Under the pieces are notes generated by a model. The model made no database searches and had not been told where the DNA came from. It saw only the letters and a program-made list of their open reading frames with translations. The translations under genes were made by a program, and so were the position numbers. A DNA stretch of 52,389 nt from Vitrella brassicaformis (Eukaryota > Sar > Vitrellaceae): the NCBI GenBank assembly GCA_001179505.1, contig CDMY01000430.1:2782-55170 (forward strand). Reading direction: 5' to 3'. Positions 30,633 to 41,344 of this stretch are shown here, piece after piece. Each line of letters begins with the position of its first letter. The first letter of the stretch is position 1.

Positions 30633-33313
30633 ATGAAAGATTGCAGTCTTGCACAGCTCTTCTGGTCTTGTTTCGTGATTGCTTACGCCGTGGCCGTCAA
30701 CAGCACCATCGTAACCTCTGCCGCGTCTGATGGAGCGTTGCCACTCCAAGTGAACGTGTTTGTGGACGACAGTGGTGCGCTCAAATATGCAGTGCTCGCC
30801 GGCGATCACCAGATCATCAATCCGTCCTCCCTTGGGCTTTTATTGGCTGGAGACGCTAATCTGGGAGAGGACGTGGAGATTGTGGCAGAAACGGACCCGA
30901 AGGAGGTACAGAAGACTTATCGAAAAATGGGCACTCATCCAGTCGCTCACAGCCATTACGGTAAGCCGTAGACATGACATTCGTGGGTTCAAAATGATTG
31001 CGCAGCGTGCAGTGGAGGTGACCTACACCGTCCATCATATACCTAGCGTACGATGAAAGAAGCGCCTCAGGACACTGCTATGAGATTTTTACTGGTTGTT
31101 TCAGGGCTTGCGGTATTACATCGACTTCAGAAGATTTCTGGATGAGTCAACTGGCATTGCATTTCGCTATCGGATACAGCAAACGCCCAAGGAGCCCTTA
31201 TCAACAACGACGGGTCCATTTCTCATGAAGGAAGGCATGAGCGAGTCCATGATCATCAAGGCAGATATGTCGGAGTTTCTCGTCAACTTCACGGAAGCAG
31301 ATCGGGCATGGTACTTCGAAAGAGCCGACGGAATGCTATATGACGAGATGATGACATCCACCGGCGAATGGAGAAAGACAGGCCCCCAAAACTTGCGGAC
31401 CCGGCAGCGAGGCAACAAGAATCGTTATGGACTACCTCTCCTCATTGAGGATTCAACCTGGAGCGTTCCCTATCCATACCGGATGATTGCAGAGGCTGCT
31501 CTATTTGATTCCGACGGCTTTCACCTCGTGGCACTTCCCGATGGCGATAGAGCGGGGTTCCGAGCAGAGTTCGCACACAGCTATTGGAGGCGGATTCCAT
31601 CGCTGCGGATGCGAATGCCTTTGACCACCTCCTGGCGCGTCATTCTCTTGGCGAAGAACCTCAACCACCTCATCAACAGTGATCTGATCACTCATCTGTC
31701 TCCATCCCCTGAAGAACGTAATCCGGGACTCTTCAATTTCAAAAATGCCACTGATGGCCCGCCGGACTTTCCCGACTACATCAAGCCTGGCAGGTAACGG
31801 AAATGGACACACACAATGGACAAAACGGATTTGATGTGTCGCGATTCGTCTTTGGACAGATCTGTGGTAAGCCACATTGAATGCAGTACGCAAAAGACAC
31901 TCTGCACTTGCTGAACCGCTTTGGCCTCTGCAGTGGAACTGGTACATGGACCGGGAGGTTTCAAGGATAACAGCCGAGGAAGAGATGGAATACATCGAGG
32001 CTGCAGACAAGATGGGCTTTGAGTATGCGACTATTGACAACGGGTGGCAGAGGTGGAAACCTAGATCTACTATCAATCGGGTCGCAGCCTTTGCGCGACA
32101 GAATGGGATGGGCATCTTGGTCTGGAAATACAGAAAAGCTATTGATGACGCTCGTAACGATTATGAGAGCCTTCGAACCTTTCTTGACTACGTGAAGGAG
32201 ACCGGGGCAGCCGGTGTGAAGTTCGATTTCTTCGTTTCCGAATTGCGGGAGACCGTTGAATTTGAGGAGCTGGTGATGCGTGAGGCTGCTAAACGAGAGC
32301 TCCTTGTCAACCTACATGGCGTTCAAAAACCGACAGGGTACTGTACATTCATTGCACGGATCATTGCCAGAAACCTTCTGTATGTATATCGAAAAACAGT
32401 GAGACGCGGACATACCCGAATCAAATAACCCGGGAAGCAATCTTGGTGAGCGCCGCTCACCAACTACTTATATCCGTCGCTGACCATGTACTTGTATGTA
32501 TCAACCAGGGAATGGAGATTAACAAGATATCACCGAATAAGATCCCACCGTGGCACAGTGCCGCACTGACGTTCACCAGGTACAAGGCACTACCTCTATC
32601 ATTCACTTCAAGAACCTTCTCTATTGTCTCCTCACACACGCGGACAGGTTCCCGTTGGGTCCAGCGGACGTAAGATTCTGGTCATCGTCGCAGAATATGT
32701 CGGAGAGTATGTCCTTTCGACTTGTGCCTTGCTGTGTAGTATACACCAGTGGTCATACAGAACAGTACTCGGAGAGGACCAACAACCCAGGTACCACCGG
32801 GCCTGCAAAGTACACCTGCACTCATTGTTTGCTGCTTGGTTTCGCTTCGGACAGGTTCACCAAGTGGCGCTTCTTGTGACATTTACATCGCCTCTTCAAA
32901 CCATTGCAGAGAGCCCCACGTTCCTTCTGAGACAGAAGTATAATGACATCGTGAGAGACATTCCCACTGTTTGGGACGAGACGAGAGCGGTACCCCCGAG
33001 CGTGATTGGCAGCTTGACCGTGCTGGCGAGGCGGAAGGACGACACCTGGTTCTTAGGCATTGTCAGCGGACGCATGGAGACACGCACTATTCGATCAATA
33101 CCCCTAGGCTTCCTCGACAGGAGTAAAAGCTACACTGCGACGTTTCTGTTCACTAAGACCCTCCGCGGGGAGACGGAGGAGGACGTGGCAGTCAACAAGG
33201 TGGCCAGATTCCGATACAAGAGACTTACCAACGTCAGACTGTGGGGCGAAAGGACCAAAGGTGACGGCCTGGTCACCATTTTTAAGCCGACGGATGCCAG
33301 AGACATTTCTTGA
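30633..33313 (+). CDS. secreted glycoside hydrolase family 97, nine exons
   Basis: Model: 30633-30960, 31013-31017 (5-nt microexon, tentative), 31105-31793, 31897-32337, 32400-32445, 32509-32579, 32648-32669 (22 nt), 32740-32790, 32855-33313; the sum is 2112 nt, 703 residues, usual for GH97. I chose Met at 30633 because it opens a signal peptide (AQLFWSCFVIAYAVAV). Order: N-terminal beta-sandwich (GLRYYIDFRRF, GIAFRY), linker with TTSWRVILLAKNL and DFPDYIKPGR, barrel with QWNWYMDREV, ATIDNGW, GVKFDFF, VNLHGVQKPTG-ETRTYPNQITRE, FTR-FPLGPADYTP, and a C-terminal domain (TFTSPLQTIAESP, PTVWDETR, ARRKDDTWFLG). The Asp in GVKFDFF sits where the retaining branch has its nucleophile, so an alpha-galactosidase-like retaining enzyme is likelier than SusB-type. 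The family is mostly bacterial; introns show it is settled in a eukaryotic genome. Confidence 0.9.
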
Positions 33314-33319
33314 GGGGAA

Positions 33320-34520
33320 GTCATTAATGAAGGTCGGTCATTGCCATCTGAGAGTTCCTCAAGGCTCAGTCTGAAGCATGTGGGCATTCGCAGCTTGTGG
33401 GCCCTCCTGGACCTTCGTGGAGTCTGGAATTCCTGGAGCTTCTAGTTACGGCGCCAGGCCGACACGCCAATTATGTCCTTTCTCTCTTCTCTCTCAACCC
33501 TTACTCGTCACCCCACCCTAAGGAACGGAGCCACAGACAAAGCCATGCAGCACAGGAAAACGGAGACCGAGAGACAAACCAGCCATTGGGAGAGCGGTGC
33601 CACATATGCGAAGTATGCGAACTAGTCCAGAGAAGAGAACACGCAATATCATAGGAATCAAACGGGGGAATCCGTAACAGAGGTGCGTGGCGAGAGGCAA
33701 GCTAGGGCGGCTCGTTTGTGGTGTGGACGTGTGTGGGCGGCGGAGCATGAAGTTTGGGCACGGGCGGGGGGTTTGTGTAGGGGTGGGGGTGAGGGTGAGG
33801 TGGTGAAGTCTCCACCTGCACATATGACGGAGAAAATCTTTTGCCTCCTCTGCCTTTCACTTCGCTTGCAGTCCCTCGTCACACTCCTCTCTGCCCCTAC
33901 CTTTAGATTCCGGGACAGTTCGACCTTTTGGAGGCAGGCAAAAAGACACTGCAAGCCCGATGACGTCCGGCCTTTCCACAAAACCTGTAAGTGGGTCACG
34001 TGCACATGTATTTGCATGCACCGCATAAACGGATCAGTTGCGTATGTGAATCAGCTGGGCTAATCACTCTGTACAGGAAGTATCGCCTAAAGCAATCAGT
34101 ACAGGGCTGATTTCGGCTTTTAAACGTTTGATTGCTTTATATGCACAAGCAAGTGACTGCTTTATCTTCTGCTTGTGGATGACTCGCCAGAGTCACCCTC
34201 CATCACAGTGACTCCTTTTTCCCCGCTCAAAACGACTCTGAAACGACGAAAAATAATCCATTCACTCACTCACGGGTGCGAGTGGTTGCGAGGCTGTTGG
34301 GTATCTCGAGTGTCCGATTCACCCTCCACCAGTGCAACCTGAGCTAGTTCGCATGAATGGGCGACGAAGTTCGTCTAAGCATCAGTCGTATCAAGCAAGG
34401 AACGAGAACAATACATGCAAAAAACAATGGACAGACACTCATTGACTGCGAAAACATGTCGCAGACTGCAAACAAGCGCGAGACATGCAACACGACACAC
34501 ATATTCAGGAAATCCAGGCA
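33320..34520. other. intergenic, no gene recognised
   Basis: An open frame at 33683-34063 (plus) has low-complexity Gly/Arg/Ala composition and no recognised motif. An 11-bp inverted repeat (TAAAGCAATCA / TGATTGCTTTA) lies at about 34089-34140. Confidence 0.45.
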
Positions 34521-34522
34521 CC

Positions 34523-35173
34523 TCACAGCCCCGGAGCGGGGCTGGTGTGTGGCCTGTATGGCCCGCGGCTGACGAAGTCCTTCGGAAACGCGCTGGCCCT
34601 CCGTGGCCCTCTGGCGGCCGCAGCCCGCTGTGCACGACTCGCCACTTGGAACGCGTTGTGCTTCATCAGCTCGACGGACAGAAGCTGGCTCCAATGGTTG
34701 ACGAAGCTGTCTCGGAAAGCTGTGTCTTCCTCCGTGGGAATGGATGTGGGGCGGGGCTTTCGCTTGGCGAGCATCTTGAAAAAGTCCATGGTCTTCTCTC
34801 CCCATCTGCCGAACGTCTCCGCAGCGAGAGGCACGAAGCGGAAGCCGGCTGCTTGGGCGGTTGGACCATACTTGTCGATCTTGTCTTTCTCCGCAAGCTG
34901 AGCCGCCTTGCCACCAGAAAGCTGTGCGCCACGCCGGTTGACCGTCCGGTGGGCGATGGTGGCATCGAGCAGGTAGTCATGGCCGTCGATCACACAATAG
35001 ATGTCCATGCGCTGGCTGTTGGGGTTGTCGTCGGGCGGGGTTATACCGAGGCACATTGGAAGGAACATCTGCCTCAGCCAGGATGTGAACAAACAAGTTG
35101 CGCATATTGTTGTGTCTTGTGACCCGCTCACGGCCGGTTTGACACACGTAGTAGTGATCGCCAAACTTGTCAA
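34523..35173 (-). pseudogene. LINE restriction-like endonuclease domain
   Basis: Open for 216 codons; real similarity begins around 35055 (DDNPNSQRMDIYCVIDGHDY). Asp-x16-Asp-Ala, Gln-Leu-x-Glu-x-Asp-Lys and Phe-x-Pro-Leu-Ala-x-Glu-x-Phe-Gly form a PD-(D/E)xK-like pattern. Cuts target DNA to prime reverse transcription in intact relatives. Out of frame with the upstream part of its element. Confidence 0.6.
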
Positions 35174-35861
35174 CCTCCCCGCCGCAGATGCATCGCTGCG
35201 AGACGGTTGTGTGCGGGAGGCTAACGCCGAGACACTCGGCGACGGCGTGGCGATGCTGGAAGTTGTTCAGCGCCTTGTGGTCACTGAAAGGGATTGCTGA
35301 CAGCCAACCAGAGGAGAGAGGCCCTAGGCAGCTCAAGAGACGAGCGCGGGCTCTGCCGTCGGGCGGGAGGGAGCTGAAGAGCTCGTTGAAGCGGCTCTTG
35401 TGCAGTTGATTGGTCAGGCGCTGCTGCAGCCGGACCTGCGGCCTCGAGAACAGATCCTGGAGGGAGGGGAGGGAGGAGGAGGGTCCGACCGCCTCAGAGA
35501 CGGCAGCGAGGGCAGGAGCTGCAGCTTGGAGCCAGGGCAGGTCCAAGAGAGCAGCGGGCCCATCCTGAGGCATCCATGGGGCTCCGCGGAACGCGCAAGA
35601 GACATCAGATACCGTCACTCCGACCGAGCCGAGGAAAGCCGCCCGGGCAATCGTGGCTGCAGAGATAAGGCCGAACCCTTCCAGCCGGATGGGCAGCTGC
35701 ACTTGCGCGGAAACCGAGTCAGGGAAGTCACCAGCGAAGCGGAATATGCGTCTGAAAGCCGTGATAACAATGGCAGCGTCACGTCGCTCAACGGCTGGCA
35801 GGGAGACATCAGATTCCGCAGGAAGGAGGCGCAGCCAATAGTTCAGCCGGGGGATGCACAA
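34977..35861 (-). pseudogene. LINE RT connector and zinc-binding region
   Basis: 294 codons open. Begins MCIPRLNYWLRLLPAESD, continues through AQVQLPIRLEGFGLISAATI, a variable leucine-rich region and FSDHKALNNFQHRHAVAECL, and ends in the Cys-x-Cys-Gly...Gly-Asp-His-x4-Cys zinc-like signature and RHNNMRNLFVHILAEADV. The tail after NVPRYNP is out of frame. Confidence 0.65.
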
Positions 35862-36313
35862 TAGCGGAGGAGAAGGCCAGAGCTCTGCAACCCATCCGAT
35901 CAGAGGTCACGATTGCCTCGAGCAGCGGCTGATGGCTGGTGGTGATCTTCTCGAGGCTGCGCCGGATGGAAGAGTTGGCGCCGAGCGGGCAGCCGGGGAC
36001 AGTGATGTCTTCAGTGTGCATCACAGTCCATCGCTGGGAGAGCCGCCGCTTCCATGACAAGCACGCTCCCCACCCCCAAATCACCACGCAACACACGCAC
36101 GCACCGGTGTCGTCATACCTGAACGTTGAGGATGCGGATGAGAGGGGGCACGTGCTTTCCTCGAGCGGGGCCTTGTATCGCATTAGTAGCTGCTGGCCTC
36201 TCAATGGTCATGTCTCGAAATACTGACTGGGCCATAGGATGGCTGCATACGGACACAAACAAACGAAACAGCCATGTGTGTACATGACATCAACAAAGAC
36301 AAAGACGATTCAT

Positions 36314-36742
36314 TCACTTACATCGGGACGGCACCGAGGAGGCAAGGCACCTCTGACCATGCTGGAAGCTATACACGTCGGGAAGCTGCCCTGCAGACGC
36401 CCTAAATGCGGTGACTAATGGCGGCAAAAAGTCCAACACCTTCATTGCATCCGCAATCGATCTCCGGCCGATGCTGTCTGCAATAACGGCTGGCCACATC
36501 ACAGCCCAGCTCGTGTATTTCACACCCCGATACGTTGGATGGCCATCCATAATGCACAGGTGACAAGCGCACTCCTCACACAGCTGGTACTCGTCCACTC
36601 GTCCTGCCCGATGTCTTGCATCCTCTCGAAGCGACCGAGGAAACCACAGCGCGATTGCTGCCACATGCGATGCCGGAGAGCTGTTGAAGGCGCCGACAAT
36701 AGCAGCATCGGAATATGTGTAACCGACACCAGTATTCGCCAC
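36314..36742 (-). CDS. unrecognised frame with a Cys cluster
   Basis: 142 codons. Contains YQLCEECACHLC (a possible metal-binding Cys cluster) and HPTYRGVKYTSWAVMWPAVI. Looks protein-like but no family recognised and no splice sites clear. It could be a mobile-element scrap, given the LINE next to it. Confidence 0.3.
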   Translation of the reverse strand: MANTGVGYTYSDAAIVGAFNSSPASHVAAIALWFPRSLREDARHRAGRVDEYQLCEECACHLCIMDGHPTYRGVKYTSWAVMWPAVIADSIGRRSIADAMKVLDFLPPLVTAFRASAGQLPDVYSFQHGQRCLASSVPSRCK

Positions 36743-36889
36743 CTTTTACCCGAACAACAGGGCGCAATTGCAATTAGAAGCAGACTCGTCTCTGGCAGCG
36801 TCCGTGCGCATATCTTTCATCAACCAGATCGACCTTGAAGCGTGTGCAAGGACATTGCGGTTGAGTTAGCGGTGAGCAAGTTTTCAGCG

Positions 36890-37200
36890 GCTATGGTCTC
36901 GTTTGCGGGTCGAAGAGCGACGGCCGCTTGCGTACGAAGAGAACGTAAAGCAGTTGTGCCCTGAGCGATGCATTGTGTGACTGATGGTTCATGGCTGTGT
37001 AACCTTTCAGTGACTGGTTCTTCTTTCTGACGGAACGAAAAGCGATGCGCGCTTCCGTGTGAACAAACGTAGCGAAATGTATCATGCATTGACACAATTG
37101 TGGTGATTTGGGTTGACGAACGGCAGCGTCAACTTTCGGTGGCTCATTCTCGTGTTTGACGGAGCGCAGAGCGATGACCGCTTGCGTGAGGACAGAGCAC
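36890..37200. repeat. three degenerate ~125-130-bp tandem units
   Basis: The phrase (g)tttgNcggNncgNagagcgatgNccgcttgcgtNNgaNnacanagc recurs at about 36900, 37025 and 37155. Minus-strand frames show the same peptide pattern each time (TQAAVALRPAN, TEARIAFRSVRK, TQAVIALRSVKH). Old, diverged tandem repeat. Confidence 0.6.
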
Positions 37201-37209
37201 ACAAAGGAG

Positions 37210-38565
37210 CACTCACATACAGACTTGCGCGGCGAACGCACCAGAAACCCGAGAGAAAACAGCCAGAAACCGGTTTTCTGGGTTTTTGCTGCCGTTTTTC
37301 GCTGTTTTTCGCGCGAACGCGTGAACGGATTTCAAGCTCGAAGCAAACTTGTTCCTCGCAGTGACCCCCTCCACACATATCAGAAGACAGATCTTCAAAA
37401 AACACCCTAGAAAAAAAGTTGCTTTGTCGCCGGTAAACTGGGACCTGATAACCACCCAGCTCAGCTTTCAGCTTAGAGCAAGATCCGTGAAACTGATCTG
37501 AGCTGTCGTGTGCATTGCTTGCAAACGCATGCTTGGCTGGTCCCTCGTGAAGAACGAACCGAGTGGTGGTTGCTAAGCGCCGCTTTCTTTGCGCTGTACG
37601 GCTTCGATAAGCCCGATATAGACTGAATCGAGGGCACTGCCGTCCTCTCGGGCATCTCTCTTCCTCGCTCACTGTCGATAGATACACTACACATGCAATC
37701 CCTTCGTAGCGCTCATGTCATTCCTTGCACCCCCACCATACCACAAACTTTAGTCGTGCCTTGGGCTGAAAACTGCCCGCCCAATACGTGTTCTTCGCAC
37801 ATGTACGGCAGTATTTGGTGCAAAGGAAGGCAACATACCGCCGCGGCACATGTATTTGTCAACTAGCGTGTATGTGTAGTGGAGAGACGATGTAGTGGAG
37901 AGACGACACAAAAGAGCAGGGAAAGCAACGGTATGATGGAATGCAGTGGAGAGACGCCAGATTATCATTTGTGCGAGGCATTGAGGAGACGGCCTCGTGC
38001 TGCCCTTTCTCGCCGTTGCTTTCGGCCTTCGGCCTCCGCCTGCAAAGCTGTTTGTTCTGTGTACTGAGACGGCATTGGGTGCTCAAAGGAACATGTTTTG
38101 TGCGCTTTGAGGGGCAGACGTGTGGCGGTGTCTTTCTGCGTGCGTTTTTCGCCGTTTCTTTTCCCCTTCTTGCGCCAAGCGTGCTCTATGGGTTTCCTTT
38201 GCTGGTGTGTGGCCTCCTGCGTGCCTTCTGCAGTGTCCTTTGGTTCCCTCTCTGTCTGTCTTGGTCTGTTCCCCGTTTCTGGTGCTGTTTTCACCGTTTC
38301 TTTCGCTCGTCCTGGACGCACCTGAGGTGTGGGGTCTGCTGTGTGCTGCTGGTGTGCTGAAAAGGGTGCGGGGATGCTTTTTTCCACGGGTTTTTTGGAA
38401 AAGCTCGCCAAGGCTCGCGGTAAAACGACCCGTCTAGGGGTCCGTGTAATGGTCATGATGACAAACTTGGCTCAGACGTCTCTCGTTTGTGTGGGTGACA
38501 CAGCCGCACACACAGCGTCACGCGTGAACACAGCTCATCCTGGGCGCTTTCGGCCGGATTTCTGT
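37210..38565. other. no gene recognised; Ser/Leu/Phe-rich frames only
   Basis: Contains three copies of gtagtggagagacga within 37875-37955 and a pyrimidine-rich plus strand at 38130-38330 that keeps long frames open on both strands without natural protein composition. Confidence 0.4.
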
Positions 38566-38571
38566 GCTCAT

Positions 38572-38788
38572 TGTTGAGGAAATGATACGCCCGCAGCTCG
38601 CAGGAGCTTAGAGGAAGTCGTACCCTAGTTCAGACGAATTAAAAGTGCCGCGTACACCCGAGGGTTTGGAGCTAGGAACCCTATACGATCGCCTCACACA
38701 CACCTGGCGTCTTCGGACGTGTTTGTGCTGTTTGTCAAGCCTGGCTCTTAACTCTTGACCCGCTGAAGCTACTCACGTTTCTTCAACA
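38572..38788 (+). repeat. left LTR (217 bp)
   Basis: Pairs with 43508-43720. The 3' two-thirds (cacacacacctggcgtcttcgg...gaagctactcacgtttcttcaaca) is nearly identical to the right copy; the 5' third has several substitutions and small indels. Confidence 0.93.
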
Positions 38789-38803
38789 GGTTATAGAGCC
38801 CAC
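38789..38803 (+). other. primer-binding-like site
   Basis: ggttatagagcccac directly after the LTR. It resembles the TGGTATCAGAGC site complementary to initiator Met-tRNA, with about two differences and without the leading T. Confidence 0.5.
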
Positions 38804-38857
38804 TGAGCACCTCCCAAGGGGAGAAGGCTTGTCGAGCACCAGAACACAGATCTCTAT

Positions 38858-39907
38858 GTGTGTGCTGTGGTTCGACTCAGCATGAGCTCGAGCGGTGAGG
38901 TCACGCCTCGTCAAGAGGGTGATCACGAGCCACACCAACACACTGAGGTGGACGTCATAGTCGGTGATGTCGAGATGGGTGGCGTCAAGGCTGCTGTGGC
39001 AGTCAAGGCTGCTGTGGCAGATCTCTGCCTCGAGGAGGTGGGAGGTGGTGCTTCCGGTGGTCACGATGGCCAAGAGGAAGGTCAACAGCCCTCGCCTCTC
39101 GAGCAGCTATACGCCTTTGCTCTCAAGTGGGAGAGTCTGACATCATGCGACGCATCTGGTGTGGAACGCTGTGTCTCATCTGGTGGCGGCATCTCTATGG
39201 TCGGTCGCGGCCGTGGCAAGGCTCTTACCGTGCCCGCTTGGGTGACCAAGATGCGACCCCAGCAGCAGACGCTGAATGAGACTGAGGCGGAAAGCATGTT
39301 GATCGGGTGTGATGCGACACGTCGAGCACTTGTTGGTTTGCAGCAAACCATGCTCGAAGTGCGTCGACCTGCCCAGCACACACCGATCGTGGCTATACTC
39401 GAACGACCGAAGGTCGAGGAAGTCCCCAAATGGGATGGCGAGGCCGCAAGCTATGCGGTATGGCGCTGCAGCTTCATGGTTATGATGACTCGCGTCAATC
39501 TCAGCCATCTCATCGACAAGGGCATGCGAGCTGCGTTGCGAATGGTCAGCAACGAGCAGTATGAGGCTGATGCCGGCTACCTCTATGAGCTGCTGCTGCG
39601 TGCTGTACATCCATCAGCCCTCGAGGCCTTGCGCATCATACGCGCCGCTGGGATCAGCGATGCCTATGACGTGCCGGCTATGTGGGCCTTGACGGGTGTT
39701 AAGAGCGGTCTCGAAGCACGTGACGGCGTTGCGGCTCTGGAAGCACTGGACGCGGTGTACATGCCTGGTGGGCGTGGCCGTAAGTGCTGGCTCTGCGGGC
39801 GTTCGGGCCATCTCCAACGAGACTGCCCACGCAGAGAGCCGGGCAAGGTAGCGAAGAGAAACCCCAAAATGGTACGCACGATGGTGCACAGGGGTGGGAG
39901 CAAGTGA
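38858..39907 (+). CDS. gag: retrotransposon Gag with CCHC zinc knuckle
   Basis: 349 codons; Met at 38882 is an alternative start. The N-terminal third is acidic with a direct repeat (VKAAVAVKAAVADLC). The middle has the Gag capsid-like pattern of copia elements (PKWDGEAASYAVWRCSFMV, then helices to ALEALRII). Near residue 306 is a zinc knuckle, CWLCGRSGHLQRDC (Cys-x2-Cys-x4-His-x4-Cys), followed by a basic tail. Known: Gag forms the particle that packages element RNA. No stop or frameshift interrupts it, in contrast with pol downstream, so it may be preserved by selection or be comparatively young. Confidence 0.88.
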   Translation: MCAVVRLSMSSSGEVTPRQEGDHEPHQHTEVDVIVGDVEMGGVKAAVAVKAAVADLCLEEVGGGASGGHDGQEEGQQPSPLEQLYAFALKWESLTSCDASGVERCVSSGGGISMVGRGRGKALTVPAWVTKMRPQQQTLNETEAESMLIGCDATRRALVGLQQTMLEVRRPAQHTPIVAILERPKVEEVPKWDGEAASYAVWRCSFMVMMTRVNLSHLIDKGMRAALRMVSNEQYEADAGYLYELLLRAVHPSALEALRIIRAAGISDAYDVPAMWALTGVKSGLEARDGVAALEALDAVYMPGGRGRKCWLCGRSGHLQRDCPRREPGKVAKRNPKMVRTMVHRGGSK

Positions 39908-40959
39908 GTGCTATTTGTCGACTGTGAGTCAGTCACGGACAGACGGACAGTCAGCGAAGTGCAGAGGAAGCAGCTTTGGTTGCCTGTGGTCATGCACAAG
40001 CTGAGAGCACACAGGGTAGTGTTGTCTCAGTGGGTATGGCACATTCGTCTGCTTTGGACACTCGGGGTGTATGTTGTGCGAGACAGGCACAGGATAGTGC
40101 AGTCAAGACACATACACAATGATCGATCGAGTACTTCTTGTCTCGCTTCTTCTCTGGTGCTGTGCGTTACAGACCGGCAAGAAAACGAAGAAGTCAAGCA
40201 AGAAGAATAGAGATGAGTCACGGGAGGAGTAGGTCGCCATGAGAAGTGCATGTGCTGAACTACAGTGCCTGTTTGACATGCGCTGGACTATGCATCTAGC
40301 TGGACTAGAGTGCATGGTTGCATGTGCTGAACTGTGCATGTTTGCCCGTTGTGTTGACCTGTATGTCTCGTCCATGCCAGCGGCGTGCAATAAGACTGTG
40401 CGTGGGACGGACGGATGCATGTGAATGAATGCATTGTTGCGTTCAGTTGACTGCATCTAAGGTCGGATCGATCGATCATGAGTGCCAAAGAATGTGAGTG
40501 TGTAAACTTGCGCAAGTCACACACGCCCATGTAACCCAGGTCAATCCCTTAGTGTAAGCTCACGGACAAGGGAGCAGTCGTTGGTGCATGCGACTGGTCA
40601 GAGAGAAAGCCAGCATCTCGGGTGAATCCTCAAGGCACGCCAGTGACCGCCGAAGGGAAGGTCTTACACACCGACCCTGAGGAATTAAACACAGGCATAA
40701 ACATCCCTAACCCGGTTGGAATCGACAGAGCAGCCCGTCGATGGACGCATATAAGCTTCGCTCATCATTATAGGGTGTGTGATGCGTCCTCCAAAGCTCG
40801 CCACGGGCCCGGATGCTTGGCCCTCGTGTCGCACACACGAGGAGGGCACGCAATGGCTTCGTTTGGAACCCTCACAGCTTGAGGATGGCTGACGGGGACC
40901 AGGCAAATAGCACCACAATCCCATCAACCGAGACGATGAAATCGTCACCTGCACACAAA

Positions 40960-41340
40960 AGGGAAGTCGGACTTTAACACTTCTGAAGTCCACCCCTGGT
41001 GGCTGTCGGTATCTTGTCACCTTCGTTGATGCGTATACGAAGAAGATGGGAGTGCATCCACTGCCAGATGGCCGTGAGTCAGTAGTAGCACTGAGACGCC
41101 TCTGCGATGAGGTGGAGACGCTTGAGATCCTCCGGTCGAGCGATGGACAGGGGCTGTCGGTTGAACAGACCTGCACAGAGGGAGGCCACAAGCAGAACCC
41201 AGTGCACACTACTCATCGGCACAGCATAGGATCGCCAAGCCAGTGAACAGCACGCTGCTTGACATGGCGAGTGCTCTGATGATCGAGCATCGCATCGCTG
41301 TGGCGTTCTGGTCCTTTGCGATTACCTTTGGCAGTGCATC
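40960..41340 (+). pseudogene. copia-type integrase remnant
   Basis: Reads TPGGCRYLVTFVDAYTKKMG (first catalytic Asp in FVDAYT), then ILRSSDGQG (second Asp, where LRSDNGxE is usual), and, after a frame change near 41245, NSTLLDMASALMIEHRIAVA-FWSFAITFG, the segment after the catalytic Glu in copia integrases. The catalytic Glu region itself is disrupted. Confidence 0.75.
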
Positions 41341-41344
41341 TCTT

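Larger units (their letters stand above)
34523..36060 (-). mobile_element. LINE remnant with restriction-like endonuclease
   Basis: The minus strand reads the end of a reverse transcriptase (GCPLGANSSIRRSLEKI, ~35995), a connector (PRLNYWLRLLPAESDVSLPA; LPIRLEGFGL), a zinc-binding signature (CICGGEVDKFGDHYYVC, ~35130-35180) and then, in another frame, an endonuclease-like domain (MDIYCVIDGHDYLLDATIA, QLAEKDKIDKYGP, FVPLAAETFGRWGEK). Order and motifs fit LINEs that use a PD-(D/E)xK restriction-like endonuclease at the C-terminus. Breaks: near 35855 between the RT end and the connector, and near 35060 between the zinc region and the endonuclease. RT palm motifs were not found upstream, so the copy is 5' truncated. 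Confidence 0.7.

Noticed and set aside
37941-38456. Overlapping long frames on both strands
   Set aside because: Low-complexity pyrimidine-rich DNA keeps both strands open; no motif or natural composition.
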